Shown piece by piece: positions 25,916 through 40,204 of a stretch of DNA of 64,000 bases. The stretch covers positions 62,001-126,000 of the forward strand of contig CAJVRT020000005.1 of the NCBI GenBank assembly GCA_911728455.2, in the 5' to 3' direction. The translations under genes and the position numbers were made by a program. Within the stretch, counting starts at the first letter, position 1. Every line of letters begins with the position of its first letter. The DNA is from Marthasterias glacialis. Its lineage: Eukaryota > Echinodermata > Asteroidea > Forcipulatida > Asteriidae. The notes beneath the pieces are model-generated. The model saw only the letters and a program-made list of their open reading frames with translations, was not told where the DNA came from and made no database searches.

Positions 25916-27785
25916 CTTTAGTTTGTTGGACACGTCTCGGAAGAGCCGCCCACATCCACTGATTCCATGAAAAGCACTTTTGAAAGAGGGTCAAAAATTA
26001 AAATTTCTCACAGGGAGCTCCCTGTGAGCACCGACACTTTTGGTCAAAAAATTTTTATGCGATTTTATGATGGAAATCGATAGAGTAGATATCACTGAAG
26101 AGGGTTTGTGTGCGGGGAAGGGGTCAATTCGCAATATTTGGGCAAATGGCAAAATTTAGGTCAACTCTGACGTCATCAAGATGGCCGATAAAGCTCGCTA
26201 GCTCCCGAAATACCGCGAGTTGGGAGCTCTAGTTTGTTGGACACGTCTCGGAAGAGCCGCCCGCATCCACTGATTCCATGAAAAGCACTTTTGAAAGAGG
26301 GTCAAAAATTAAAAGTTCTCACAGGGAGCTCCCTGTGAGCACCGGCACTTTTGGTCCAAAAATTTTTATGCGATTTTATGATGGAAATCGATAGAGTAGA
26401 TATCACTGAAGAGGGTTTGTGTGCGGGGAAGGGGTCAATTCGCAATATTTGGGCAAATGGCAAAATTTAGGTCAACTCTGACGTCATCAAGATGGCCGAA
26501 AAAGCTCGCTAGCTCCCGAAATACCGCGAGTTGGGAGCTCTAGTTTGTTGGACACGTCTCGGAAGAGCCGCCCGCATCCACTGAATCCATGAAAAGCACT
26601 TTTGAAAGAGGGTCAACAATTAAAATTTATCACAGGATGCTCCCTGTGAGCACCGGCACTTTTGGTCAAAAAATTTTTATGCGATTTTATGATGGAAATC
26701 GATAGAGTAGATATCACTGAAGAGGGTTTGTGTGCGGGGAAGGGGTCAATTCGCAATATTTGGGCAAATGGCAAAATTTAGGTCAACTCTGACGTCATCA
26801 AGATGACCAAAAAAGCTCGCTAGCTCCCGAAATACCGCGAGTTGGGAGCTCTAGTTTGTTGGACACGTCTCGGAAGAGCCGCCCGCATCCACTGATTCCA
26901 TGAAAAGCACTTTTGAAAGAGGGTCAAAAATTAAAATTTCTCACAGGGAGCTCCCTGTGAGCACCGGCACTTTTGGTCAAAAAATTTTTATGCGATTTTA
27001 TGATGGAAATCGATAGAGTAGATATCACTGAAGAGGGTTTGTGTGCGGGGAAGGGGTCAATTCGCAATATTTGGGCAAATGGCAAAATTTAGGTCAACTC
27101 TGACGTCATCAAGATGGCCGAAAAAGCTCGCTAGCTCCCGAAATACCGCGAGTTGGGAGCTTTAGTTTGTTGGACACGTCTCGGAAGAGCCGCCCGCATC
27201 CACTGAATCCATGAAAAGCACTTTTGAAACAGGGTCAAAAATTAAAAGTTCTCACAGGGAGCTCCCTGTGAGCACCGGCACTTTTGGTCAAAAATTTTTT
27301 ATGCGATCTTATGATGGAAATCGATAGAGTAGATATCACTGAAGAGGGTTTGTGTGCGGGGAAGGGGTCAATTCGCAATATTTTGGGCAAATGGCAAAAT
27401 TTAGGTCAACTCAGACGTCATCAAGATGGCCGAAAAAGCTCGCTAGCTCCCGAAATACCGCGAGTTGGGAGCTCTAGTTTGTTGGACACGTCTCGGAAGA
27501 GCCGCCCACATCCACTGATTCCATGAAAAGCACTTTTGAAAGAGGGTCAAAAATTAAAATTTCTCACAGGGAGCTCCCTGTGAGCACCGACACTTTTGGT
27601 CAAAAAATTTTTATGCGATTTTATGATGGAAATCGATAGAGTAGATATCACTGAAGAGGGTTTGTGTGCGGGGAAGGGGTCAATTCGCAATATTTGGGCA
27701 AATGGCAAAATTTAGGTCAACTCTGACGTCATCAAGATGGCCGAAAAAGCTCGCTAGCTCCCGAAATACCGCGAGTTGGGAGCAC

Positions 27786-28770
27786 TAGTTTGTTGGACAC
27801 GTCTCGGAAGAGCCGCCCACATCCACTGATTCCATGAAAAGCACTTTTGAAAGAGGGTCAAAAATTAAAATTTCTCACAGGGAGCTCCCTGTGAGCACCG
27901 ACACTTTTGGTCAAAAAATTTTTATGCGATTTTATGATGGAAATCGATAGAGTAGATATCACTGAAGAGGGTTTGTGTGCGGGGAAGGGGGTCAATTCGC
28001 AATATTTGGGCAAATGGCAAAATTTAGGTCAACTCTGACGTCATCAAGATGGCCGATAAAGCTCGCTAGCTCCCGAAATACCGCGAGTTGGGAGCTCTAG
28101 TTTGTTGGACACGTCTCGGAAGAGCCGCCCGCATCCACTGATTCCATGAAAAGCACTTTTGAAAGAGGGTCAAAAATTAAAAGTTCTCACAGGGAGCTCC
28201 CTGTGAGCACCGGCACTTTTGGTCCAAAAATTTTTATGCGATTTTATGATGGAAATCGATAGAGTAGATATCACTGAAGAGGGTTTGTGTGCGGGGAAGG
28301 GGTCAATTCGCAATATTTGGGCAAATGGCAAAATTTAGGTCAACTCTGACGTCATCAAGATGGCCGAAAAAGCTCGCTAGCTCCCGAAATACCGCGAGTT
28401 GGGAGCTCTAGTTTGTTGGACACGTCTCGGAAGAGCCGCCCGCATCCACTGAATCCATGAAAAGCACTTTTGAAAGAGGGTCAACAATTAAAATTTATCA
28501 CAGGATGCTCCCTGTGAGCACCGGCACTTTTGGTCAAAAAATTTTTATGCGATTTTATGATGGAAATCGATAGAGTAGATATCACTGAAGAGGGTTTGTG
28601 TGCGGGGAAGGGGTCAATTCGCAATATTTGGGCAAATGGCAAAATTTAGGTCAACTCTGACGTCATCAAGATGACCAAAAAAGCTCGCTAGCTCCCGAAA
28701 TACCGCGAGTTGGGAGCTCTAGTTTGTTGGACACGTCTCGGAAGAGCCGCCCGCATCCACTGATTCCATG
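27786..28770 (+). repeat. Six-monomer-offset duplicate of 25,920-26,900
   Basis: GGCCGATAAAG (26,189 and 28,057), TTAAAAGTTCTC (about 26,310 and 28,178), GAATCCATG with AACAATTAAAATTTATCACAG (about 26,583 and 28,451) and GATGACCAAAAAAG (about 26,803 and 28,671) repeat at 1,868 bp, six units plus an inserted G. The same GATGACCAAAAAAG mark also occurs near 22,134. Confidence 0.8.
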
Positions 28771-28807
28771 AAAAGCACTTTTGAAAGAGGGTCAAAAATT
28801 AAAATTT

Positions 28808-28845
28808 CTCACAGGGAGCACCGGCACTTTTGGTCCAAAAATTTT
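28808..28845 (+). other. Monomer with 11-bp deletion removing half of the palindrome
   Basis: CTCACAGGGAGC joins directly to ACCGGCAC. The right arm CTCCCTGTGAG has been lost by recombination between the two GAGC tetramers. The monomer also carries the extra-T type B mark. Confidence 0.8.
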
Positions 28846-31800
28846 TTATGCGATCTTATGATGGAAATCGATAGAGTAGATATCACTGAAGAGGGTTTGT
28901 GTGCGGGGAAGGGGTCAATTCGCAATATTTTGGGCAAATGGCAAAATTTAGGTCAACTCAGACGTCATCAAGATGGCCGAAAAAGCTCGCTAGCTCCCGA
29001 AATACCGCGAGTTGGGAGCTCTAGTTTGTTGGACACGTCTCGGAAGAGCCGCCCACATCCACTGATTCCATGAAAAGCACTTTTGAAAGAGGGTCAAAAA
29101 TTAAAATTTCTCACAGGGAGCTCCCTGTGAGCACCGACACTTTTGGTCAAAAAATTTTTATGCGATTTTATGATGGAAATCGATAGAGTAGATATCACTG
29201 AAGAGGGTTTGTGTGCGGGGAAGGGGTCAATTCGCAATATTTGGGCAAATGGCAAAATTTAGGTCAACTCTGACGTCATCAAGATGGCCGAAAAAGCTCG
29301 CTAGCTCCCGAAATACCGCGAGTTGGGAGCTCTAGTTTGTTGGACACGTCTCGGAAGAGCCGCCCGCATCCACTGATTCCATGAAAAGCACTTTTGAAAG
29401 AGGGTCAAAAATTAAAATTTCTCACAGGGAGCTCCCTGTCAGCACCGGCACTTTTGGTCCAAAAATTTTTATGCGATTTTATGATGGAAATCGATAGAGT
29501 AGATATCACTGAAGAGGGTTTGTGTGCGGGGAAGGGGTCGATTCGCAATATTTTGGGCAAAGGGCAAAATTTAGGTCAACTCAGACGTCATCAAGATGGC
29601 CGAAAAAGCTCGCTAGCTCCCGAAATACCGCGAGTTGGGAGCTCTAGTTTGTTGGACACGTCTCAGAAGAGCCGCCCACATCCACTGATTCCATGAAAAG
29701 CACTTTTGAAAGAGGGTCAAAAATTAAAATTTCTCACAGGGAGCTCCCTGTGAGCACCGACACTTTTGGTCAAAAATTTTTTATGCGATTTTATGATGGA
29801 AATCGATAGAGTAGATATCACTGAAGAGGGTTTGTGTGCGGGGAAGGGGTCAATTCGCAATATTTGGGCAAATGGCAAAATTTAGGTCAACTCTGACGTC
29901 ATCAAGATGGCCGAAAAAGCTCGCTAGCTCCCGAAATACCGCGAGTTGGGAGCTTTAGTTTGTTGGACACGTCTCGGAAGAGCCGCCCGCATCCACTGAA
30001 TCCATGAAAAGCACTTTTGAAAGAGGGTCAAAAATTAAAATTTCTCACAGGGAGCTCCCTGTGAGCACCGGCACTTTTGGTCAAAAATTTTTTATGCGAT
30101 CTTATGATGGAAATCGATAGAGTAGATATCACTGAAGAGGGTTTGTGTGCGGGGAAGGGGTCAATTCGCAATATTTTGGGCAAATGGCAAAATTTAGGTC
30201 AACTCAGACGTCATCAAGATGGCCGAAAAAGCTCGCTAGCTCCCGAAATACCGCGAGTTGGGAGCTCTAGTTTGTTGGACACGTCTCGGAAGAGCCGCCC
30301 ACATCCACTGATTCCATGAAAAGCACTTTTGAAAGAGGGTCAAAAATTAAAATTTCTCACAGGGAGCTCCCTGTGAGCACCGGCACTTTTGGTCAAAAAA
30401 TTTTTATGCGATTTTATGATGGAAATCGATAGAGTAGATATCACTGAAGAGGGTTTGTGTGCGGGGAAGGGGTCAATTCGCAATATTTGGGCAAATGGCA
30501 AAATTTAGGTCAACTCTGACGTCATCAAGATGGCCGAAAAAGCTCGCTAGCTCCCGAAATACCGCGAGTTGGGAGCTCTAGTTTGTTGGACACGTCTCGG
30601 AAGAGCCGCCCGCATCCACTGATTCCATGAAAAGCACTTTTGAAAGAGGGTCAAAAATTAAAATTTCTCACAGGGAGCTCCCTGTGAGCACCGGCACTTT
30701 TGGTCCAAAAATTTTTATGCGATTTTATGATGGAAATCGATAGAGTAGATATCACTGAAGAGGGTTTGTGTGCGGGGAAGGGGTCGATTCGCAATATTTT
30801 GGGCAAAGGGCAAAATTTAGGTCAACTCTGACGTCATCAAGATGGCCGAAAAAGCTCGCTAGCTCCCGAAATACCGCGAGTTGGGAGCTTTAGTTTGTTG
30901 GACACGTCTCGGAAGAGCCGCCCGCATCCACTGAATCCATGAAAAGCACTTTTGAAAGAGGGTCAAAAATTAAAATTTCTCACAGGGAGCTCCCTGTGAG
31001 CACCGGCACTTTTGGTCAAAAAATTTTTATGCGATTTTATGTTGGAAATCGATAGAGTAGATATCACTGAAGAGGGTTTGTGTGCGGGGAAGGGGTCAAT
31101 TCGCAATATTTTGGGCAAATGGCAAAATTTAGGTCAACTCAGACGTCATCAAGATGGCCGAAAAAGCTCGCTAGCTCCCGAAATACCGCGAGTTGGGAGC
31201 TCTAGTTTGTTGGACACGTCTCGGAAGAGCCGCCCACATCCACTGATTCCATGAAAAGCACTTTTGAAAGAGGGTCAAAAATTAAAATTTCTCACAGGGA
31301 GCTCCCTGTGAGCACCGGCACTTTTGGTCAAAAAAATTTTATGCGATTTTATGATGGAAATCGATAGAGTAGATATCACTGAAGAGGGTTTGTGTGCGGG
31401 GAAGGGGTCAATTCGCAATATTTTGGGCAAAGGGCAAAATTTAGGTCAACTCAGACGTCATCAAGATGGCCGAAAAAGCTCGCTAGCTCCCGAAATACCG
31501 CGAGTTGGGAGCTCTAGTTTGTTGGACACGTCTCAGAAGAGCCGCCGACATCCACTGATTCCATGAAAAGCACTTTTGAAAGAGGGTCAAAAATTAAAAT
31601 TTCTCACAGGGAGCTCCCTGTGAGCACCGACACTTTTGGTCAAAAATTTTTTATGCGATTTTATGATGGAAATCGATAGAGTAGATATCACTGAAGAGGG
31701 TTTGTGTGCGGGGAAGGGGTCAATTCGCAATATTTGGGCAAATGGCAAAATTTAGGTCAACTCTGACGTCATCAAGATGGCCGAAAAAGCTCGCTAGCTC

Positions 31801-34800
31801 CCGAAATACCGCGAGTTGGGAGCTGTAGTTTGTTGGACACGTCTCGGAAGAGCTGCCCGCATCCACTGATTCCGTGAAAAGCACTTTTGAAAGAGGGTCA
31901 AAAATTAAAATTTCTCACAGGGAGCTCCCTGTGAGCACCGACACTTTTGGTCAAAAAAATTTTTATGCGATTTTATGATGGAAATCGATAGAGTAGATAT
32001 CACTGAAGAGGGTTTGTGTGCGGGGAAGGGGTCAATTCGCAATATTTGGGCAAATGGCAAAATTTAGGTCAACTCTGACGTCATCAAGATGGCCGAAAAA
32101 GCTCGCTAGCTCCCGAAATACCGCGAGTTGGGAGCTCTAGTTTGTTGGACACGTCTCGGAAGAGCCGCCGCATCCACTGATTCCATGAAAAGCACTTTTG
32201 AAACAGGGTCAAAAATTAAAAGTTCTCACAGGGAGCTCCCTGTGAGCACCGGCACTTTTGGTCAAAAAAATTTTATGCGATTTTATGATGGAAATCGATA
32301 GAGTAGATATCACTGAAGAGGGTTTGTGTGCGGGGAAGGGGTCAATTCGCAATATTTTGGGCAAAGGGCAAAATTTAGGTCAACTCAGACGTCATCAAGA
32401 TGGCCGAAAAAGCTCGCTAGCTCCCGAAATACCGCGAGTTGGGAGCTCTAGTTTGTTGGACACGTCTCAGAAGAGCCGCCGACATCCACTGATTCCATGA
32501 AAAGCACTTTTGAAAGAGGGTCAAAAATTAAAATTTCTCACAGGGAGCTCCCTGTGAGCACCGACACTTTTGGTCAAAAATTTTTTATGCGATTTTATGA
32601 TGGAAATCGATAGAGTAGATATCACTGAAGAGGGTTTGTGTGCGGGGAAGGGGTCAATTCGCAATATTTGGGCAAATGGCAAAATTTAGGTCAACTCTGA
32701 CGTCATCAAGATGGCCGAAAAAGCTCGCTAGCTCCCGAAATACCGCGAGTTGGGAGCTCTAGTTTGTTGGACACGTCTCGGAAGAGCCGCCCGCATCCAC
32801 TGATTCCATGAAAAGCACTTTTGAAACAGGGTCAAAAATTAAAATTTCTCACAGGGAGCTCCCTGTGAGCACCGGCACTTTTGGTCAAAAAATTTTTATG
32901 CGATTTTATGATGGAAATCGATAGAGTAGATATCACTGAAGAGGGTTTGTGTGCGGGGAAGGGGTCAATTCGCAATATTTGGGCAAATGGCAAAATTTAG
33001 GTCAACTCTGACGTCATCAAGATGGCCGAAAAAGCTCGCTAGCTCCCGAAATACCGCGAGTTGGGAGCTATAGTTTGTTGGACACGTCTCGGAAGAGCCG
33101 CCCGCATCCACTGATTCCATAAAAAGCACTTTTGAAAGAGGGTCAAAAATTAAAATTTCTCACAGGGAGCTCCCTGTGAGCACCGGCACTTTTGGTCCAA
33201 AAATTTTTATGCGATTTTATGATGGAAATCGATAGAGTAGATATCACTGAAGAGGGTTTGTGTGCGGGGAAGGGGTCAATTCGCAATATTTGGGCAAATG
33301 GCAAAATTTAGGTCAACTCTGACGTCATCAAGATGGCCGAAAAAGCTCGCTAGCTCCCGAAATACCGCGAGTTGGGAGCTCTAGTTTGTTGGACACGTCT
33401 CGGAAGAGCCGCCCGCATCCACTGATTCCATGAAAAGCACTTTTGAAAGAGGGTCAAAAATTAAAATTTCTCACAGGGAGCTCCCTGTGAGCACCGGCAC
33501 TTTTGGTCCAAAAATTTTTATGCGATTTTATGATGGAAATCGATAGAGTAGATATCACTGAAGAGGGTTTGTGTGCGGGGAAGGGGTCAATTCGCAATAT
33601 TTGGGCAAATGGCAAAATTTAGGTCAACTCTGACGTCATCAAGATGGCCGAAAAAGCTCGCTAGCTCCCGAAATACCGCGAGTTGGGAGCTCTAGTTTGT
33701 TGGACACGTCTCGGAAGAGCCGCCCGCATCCACTGATTCCATGAAAAGCACTTTTGAAAGAGGGTCAAAAATTAAAATTTCTCACAGGGAGCTCCCTGTG
33801 AGCACCGGCACTTTTGGTCCAAAAATTTTTATGCGATTTTATGATGGAAATCGATAGAGTAGATATCACTGAAGAGGGTTTGTGTGCGGGGAAGGGGTCA
33901 ATTCGCAATATTTGGGCAAATGGCAAAATTTAGGTCAACTCTGACGTCATCAAGATGGCCGAAAAAGCTCGCTAGCTCCCGAAATACCGCGAGTTGGGAG
34001 CTCTAGTTTGTTGGACATGTCTCGGAAGAGCCGCCCGCATCCACTGATTCCATGAAAAGCACTTTTGAAAGAGGGTCAACAATTAAAATTTCTCACAGGG
34101 AGCTCCCTGTGAGCACCGGCACTTTTGGTCCAAAAATTTTTATGCGATTTTATGATGGAAATCGATAGAGTAGATATCACTGAAGAGGGTTTGTGTGCGG
34201 GGAATGGGTCAATTCGCAATATTTGGGCAAATGGCAAAATTTAGGTCAACTCTGACGTCATCAAGATGGCCGAAAAAGCTCGCTAGCTCCCGAAATACCG
34301 CGAGTTGGGAGCTTTAGTTTGTTGGACACGTCTCGGAAGAGCCGCCCGCATCCACTGATTCCATGAAAAGCACTTTTGAAAGAGGGTCAAAAATTAAAAT
34401 TTCTCACAGGTGCCTGTGAGCACCGGCACTTTTGGTCAAAAAATTCTTATGCGATTTTATGATGGAAATCGATAGAGTAGATATCACTGAAGAGGGTTTG
34501 TGTGCGGGGAAGGGGTCAATTCGCAATATTAGGGCAAATGGCAAAATTTAGGTCAACTCTGACGTCATCAAGATGGCCGAAAAAGCTCGCTAGCTCCCGA
34601 AATACCGCGAGATGGGAGCTCTAGTTTGTTGGACACGTCTCGGAAGAGCCGCCCGCATCCACTGATTCCATGAAAAGCACTTTTGAAAGAGGGTCAAAAA
34701 TTAAAATTTCTCACAGGGAGCTCCCTGTGAGCACCGGCACTTTTGGTCAAAATTTTTTTATGCGATTTTATGATGGAAATCGATAGAGTAGATATCACTG

Positions 34801-37800
34801 AAGAGGGTTTGTGTGCGGGGAAGGGGTCAATTCGCAATATTTGGGCAAATGGCAAAATTTAGGTCAACTCTGACGTCATCAAGATGGCCGAAAAAGCTCG
34901 CTAGCTCCCGAAATACCGCGAGTTGGGAGCTGTAGTTTGTTGGACACGTCTCGGAAGAGCCGCCCGCATCCACTGATTCCATGAAAAGCACTTTTGAAAG
35001 AGGGTCAACAATTAAAATTTCTCACAGGGAGCTCCCTGTGAGCACCGGCACTTTTGGTCAAAAAATTTTTATGCGATTTTATGATGGAAATCGATAAAGT
35101 AGATATCACTGAAGAGGGTTTGTGTGCGGGGAAGGGGTCAATTCGCAATATTTGGGCAAATGGCAAAATTTAGGTCAACTCTGACGTCATCAAGATGGCC
35201 GAAAAAGCTCGCTAGCTCCCGAAATACCGCGAGTTGGGAGCTCTAGTTTGTTGGACACGTCTCGGAAGAGCCGCCCGCATCCACTGATTCCATGAAAAGC
35301 ACTTTTGAAAGAGGGTCAACAATTAAAATTTGGCAAAAATAGCTCCCTGTGAGCACCGGCACTTTTGGTCAAAAAATTTTTATGCGATTTTATGATGGAA
35401 ATCGATAAAGTAGATATCACTGAAGAGGGTTTGTGTGCGGGGAAGGGGTCAATTCGCAATATTTGGGCAAATGGCAAAATTTAGGTCAACTCTGACGTCA
35501 TCAAGATAGCCGAAAAAGCTCGCTAGCTCCCGAAATACCGCGAGTTGGGAGCTTTAGTTTGTTGGACACGTCTCGGAAGAGCCGCCCGCATCCACTGATT
35601 CCATGAATAGCACTTTTGAAAGAGGGTCAAAAATTAAAATTTCTCACAGGTGCCTGTGAGCACCGGCACTTTTGGTCAAAAAATTTTTATGCGATTTTAT
35701 GATGGAAATCGATAGAGTAGATATCACTGAAGAGGGTTTGTGTGCGGGGAAGGGGTCAATTCGCAATATTTGGGCAAATGGCAAAATTTAGGTCAACTCT
35801 GACGTCATCAAGATGGCCGAAAAAGCTCGCTAGCTCCCGAAATACCGCGAGTTGGGAGCTCTAGTTTGTTGGACACGTCTCGGAAGAGCCGCCCGCATCC
35901 ACTGATTCCATGAAAAGCACTTTTGAAACAGGGTCAAAAATTAAAATTTCTCACAGGGAGCTCCCTGTGAGCACCGGCACTTTTGGTCAAAAAATTTTTA
36001 TGCGATTTTATGATGGAAATCGATAGAGTAGATATCACTGAAGAGGGTTTGTGTGCGGGGAAGGGGTCAATTCGCAATATTTGGGCAAATGGCAAAATTT
36101 AGGTCAACTCTGACGTCATCAAGATGGCCGAAAAAGCTCGCTAGCTCCCGAAATACCGCGAGTTGGGAGCTCTAGTTTGTTGGACACGTCTCGGAAGAGC
36201 CGCCCGCATCCACTGATTCCATGAAAAGCACTTTTGAAAGAGGGTCAACAATTAAAATTTCTCACAGGGAGCTCCCGTGAGCACCGGCACTTTTGGTCAA
36301 AAAATTTTTATGCGATTTTATGATGGAAATCGATAGAGTAGATATCACTGAAGAGGGTTTGTGTGCGGGGAAGGGGTCAATTCGCAATATTTGGGCAAAT
36401 GGCAAAATTTAGGTCAACTCTGACGTCATCAAGATGGCCGAAAAAGCTCGCTAGCTCCCGAAATACCGCGAGTTGGGAGCTCTAGTTTGTTGGACACGTC
36501 TCGGAAGAGCCGCCCGCATCCACTGATTCCATGAAAAGCACTTTTGAAAGAGGGTCAACAATTAAAATTTCTCACAGGGAGCTCCCTGTGAGCACCGGCA
36601 CTTTTGGTCAAAAAATTTTTATGCGATTTTATGATGGAAATCGATAAAGTAGATATCACTGAAGAGGGTTTGTGTGCGGGGAAGGGGTCAATTCGCAATA
36701 TTTGGGCAAATGGCAAAATTTAGGTCAACTCTGACGTCATCAAGATGGCCGAAAAAGCTCGCTAGCTCCCGAAATACCGCGAGTTGGGAGCTCTAGTTTG
36801 TTGGACACGTCTCGGAAGAGCCGCCCGCATCCACTGATTCCATGAAAAGCACTTTTGAAAGAGGGTCAACAATTAAAATTTGGCAAAAATAGCTCCCTGT
36901 GAGCACCGGCACTTTTGGTCAAAAAATTTTTATGCGATTTTATGATGGAAATCGATAAAGTAGATATCACTGAAGAGGGTTTGTGTGCGGGGAAGGGGTC
37001 AATTCGCAATATTTGGGCAAATGGCAAAATTTAGGTCAACTCTGACGTCATCAAGATGGCCGAAAAAGCTCGCTAGCTCCCGAAATACCGCGAGTTGGGA
37101 GCTCTAGTTTGTTGGACACGTCTCGGAAGAGCCGCCCGCATCCACTGATTCCATGAAAAGCACTTTTGAAAGAGGGTCAACAATTAAAATTTGGCAAAAA
37201 TAGCTCCCTGTGAGCACCGGCACTTTTGGTCAAAAAATTTTTATGCGATTTTATGATGGAAATCGATAAAGTAGATATCACTGAAGAGGGTTTGTGTGCG
37301 GGGAAGGGGTCAATTCGCAATATTTGGGCAAATGGCAAAATTTAGGTCAACTCTGACGTCATCAAGATAGCCGAAAAAGCTCGCTAGCTCCCGAAATACC
37401 GCGAGTTGGGAGCTTTAGTTTGTTGGACACGTCTCGGAAGAGCCGCCCGCATCCACTGATTCCATGAAAAGCACTTTTGAAAGAGGGTCAAAAATTAAAA
37501 TTTCTCACAGGTGCCTGTGAGCACCGGCACTTTTGGTCAAAAAATTCTCATGCGATTTTGTGATGGAAATCGATAGAGTAGATATCACTGAAGAGGGTTT
37601 GTGTGCGGGGAAGGGGTCAATTCGCAATATTTGGGCAAATGGCAAAATTTAGGTCAACTCTGACGTCATCAAGATGGCCGAAAAAGCTCGCTAGCTCCCG
37701 AAATACCGCGAAATGGGAGCTCTAGTTTGTTGGACACGTCTCGGAAGAGCCGCCCGCATCCACTGATTCCATGAAAAGCACTTTTGAAAGAGGGTCAACA

Positions 37801-39978
37801 ATTAAAATTTCTCACAGGGAGCTCCCTGTGAGCACCGGCACTTTTGGTCAAAAAAATTTTATGCGATTTTATGATGGAAATCGATAGAGTATATATCACT
37901 GAAGAAGGTTTTTGTGCGGGGAAGGGGTCAATTCGCAATATTTGGGCAAATGGCAAAATTTAGGTCAACTCTGACGTCATCAAGATGGCCGAAAAAGCTC
38001 GCTAGCTCCCGAAATACCGCGAGTTGGGAGCTCTAGTTTGTTGGACACGTCTCGGAAGAGCCGCCCGCATCCACTGATTCCATGAAAAGCACTTTTGAAA
38101 GAGGGTCAACAATTAAAATTTCTCACAGGGAGCTCCCTGTGAGCACCGGCACTTTTGGTCAAAAAATTTTTATGCGATTTTATGATGGAAATCGATAAAG
38201 TAGATATCACTGAAGAGGGTTTGTGTGCGGGGAAGGGGTCAATTCGCAATATTTGGGCAAATGGCAAAATTTAGGTCAACTCTGACGTCATCAAGATAGC
38301 CGAAAAAGCTCGCTAGCTCCCGAAATACCGCGAGTTGGGAGCTCTAGTTTGTTGGACACGTCTCGGAAGAGCCGCCCGCATCCACTGATTCCATGAAAAG
38401 CACTTTTGAAAGAGGGTCAACAATTAAAATTTCTCACAGGGAGCTCCCTGTGAGCACCGGCACTTTTGGTCAAAAAATTTTTATGTGATTTTATGATGGA
38501 AATCGATAGAGTAGATATCACTGAAGAGGGTTTGTGTGCGGGGAAGGGTTCAATTCGCAATATTTGGGCAAATGGCAAAATTTAGGTCAACTCTGACGTC
38601 ATCAAGATGGCCGAAAAAGCTCGCTAGCTCCCGAAATACCGCGAGTTGGGAGCTCTAGTTTGTTGGACACGTCTCGGAAAAGCCGCCCGCATCCACTGAT
38701 TCCATGAAAAGCACTTTTGAAAGAGGGTCAACAATTAAAATTTCTCACAGGGAGCTCCCTGTGAGCACCGGCACTTTTGGTCCAAAAATTTTTTATGTGA
38801 TTTTATGATGGAAATCGATAGAGTAGATATCACTGAAGAGGGTTTGTGTGCGGGGAAGGGGTCAATTCGCAATATTTGGGCAAATGGCAAAATTTAGGTC
38901 AACTCTGACGTCATCAAGATGGCCGAAAAAGCTCGCTAGCTCCCGAAATACCGCGAGTTGGGAGCTCTAGTTTGTTGGACACGTCTCGGAAGAGCCGCCC
39001 GCATCTACTGATTCCATGAAAAGCACTTTTGAAAGAGGGTCAACAATTAAAATTTCTCACAGGGAGCTCCCTGTGAGCACCGGCACTTTTGGTCCAAAAA
39101 TTTTTATGCGATTTTATGATGGAAATCGATAGAGTAAATATCACTGAAGAGGGTTTGTGTGCGGGGAAGGGGTCAATTCGCAATATTTGGGCAAATGGCA
39201 AAATTTAGGTCAACTCTGACGTCATCAAGATGGCCGAAAAAGCTCGCTAGCTCCCGAAATACCGCGAGTTGGGAGCTCTAGTTTGTTGGACACGTCTCGC
39301 AAGAGCCGCCCGCATCCACTGATTCCATGAAAAGCACTTTTGAAAGAGGGTCAAAAATTAAAATTTCTCACAGGGAGCTCCCTGTGAGCACCGGCACTTT
39401 TGGTCAAAAAAATTTTATGCGATTTTATGATGGAAATCGATAGAGTAGATATCACTGAAGAGGGTTTGTGTGCGGGGAAGGGGTCAATTCGCAATATTTG
39501 GGCAAATGGCAAAATTTAGGTCAACTCTGACGTCATCAAGATAGCCGAAAAAGCTCGTTAGCTCCCGAAATACCGCGAGTTGGGAGCTTTAGTTTGTTGG
39601 ACACGTCTCGGAAGAGCCGCCCGCATCCACTGATTCCATGAAAAGCACTTTTGAAACAGGGTCAAAAATTAAAATTTCTCACAGGGAGCTCCCTGTGAGC
39701 ACCGGCACTTTTGGTCCAAAAATTTTTATGCGATTTTATGATGGAAATCGATAGAGTAGATATCACTGAAGAGGGTTTGTGTGCGGGGAAGGGGTCAATT
39801 CGCAATATTTGGGCAAATGGCAAAATTTAGGTCAACTCTGACGTCATCAAGATGGCCGAAAAAGCTCGCTAGCTCCCGAAATACCGCGAGTTGGGAGCTC
39901 TAGTTTGTTGGACACGTCTCAGAAGAGCCGTCCGCATCCACTGATTCCATGAAAAGCACTTTTGAAAGAGGGTCAACA

Positions 39979-39984
39979 ATTATG
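39979..39984 (+). other. Junction of a 68-bp internal monomer deletion, copy 1
   Basis: GGTCAACAATTA runs directly into TGATGGAAATCG. The normal 68 bp between them, including the whole palindrome, is missing, leaving a 243-bp monomer. Both ends carry TTA, so a 3-bp microhomology marks the join. Confidence 0.9.
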
Positions 39985-40204
39985 ATGGAAATCGATAGAG
40001 TAGATATCACTGAAGAGGGTTTGTGTGCGGGGAAGGGGTCAATTCGCAATATTTGGGCAAATGGCAAAATTTAGGTCAACTCTGACGTCATCAAGATGGC
40101 CGAAAAAGCTCGCTAGCTCCCGAAATACCGCGAGTTGGGAGCTCTAGTTTGTTGGACACGTCTCGGAAGAGCCGCCCGCATCCACTGATTCCATGAAAAG
40201 CACT

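Larger units (their letters stand above)
20436..32500 (+). repeat. Zone carrying the 'type B' monomer sub-family
   Basis: About a dozen monomers share a linked set of variants: an extra T giving ATATTTTGGGC, AACTCAGACGTC in place of AACTCTGACGTC, and often CCCACATCC for CCCGCATCC and GCGATCTTATG. They lie near 20,436, 22,615, 23,178, 24,483, 27,284, 28,768, 29,394, 30,077, 31,012, 31,324 and 32,258, with a partial forerunner at 9,245. A chimaera near 30,785 has the extra T but keeps TGACGTCA. The extra T also opens an 80-codon frame, which explains the small reading frames here; these are not genes. Confidence 0.8.
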
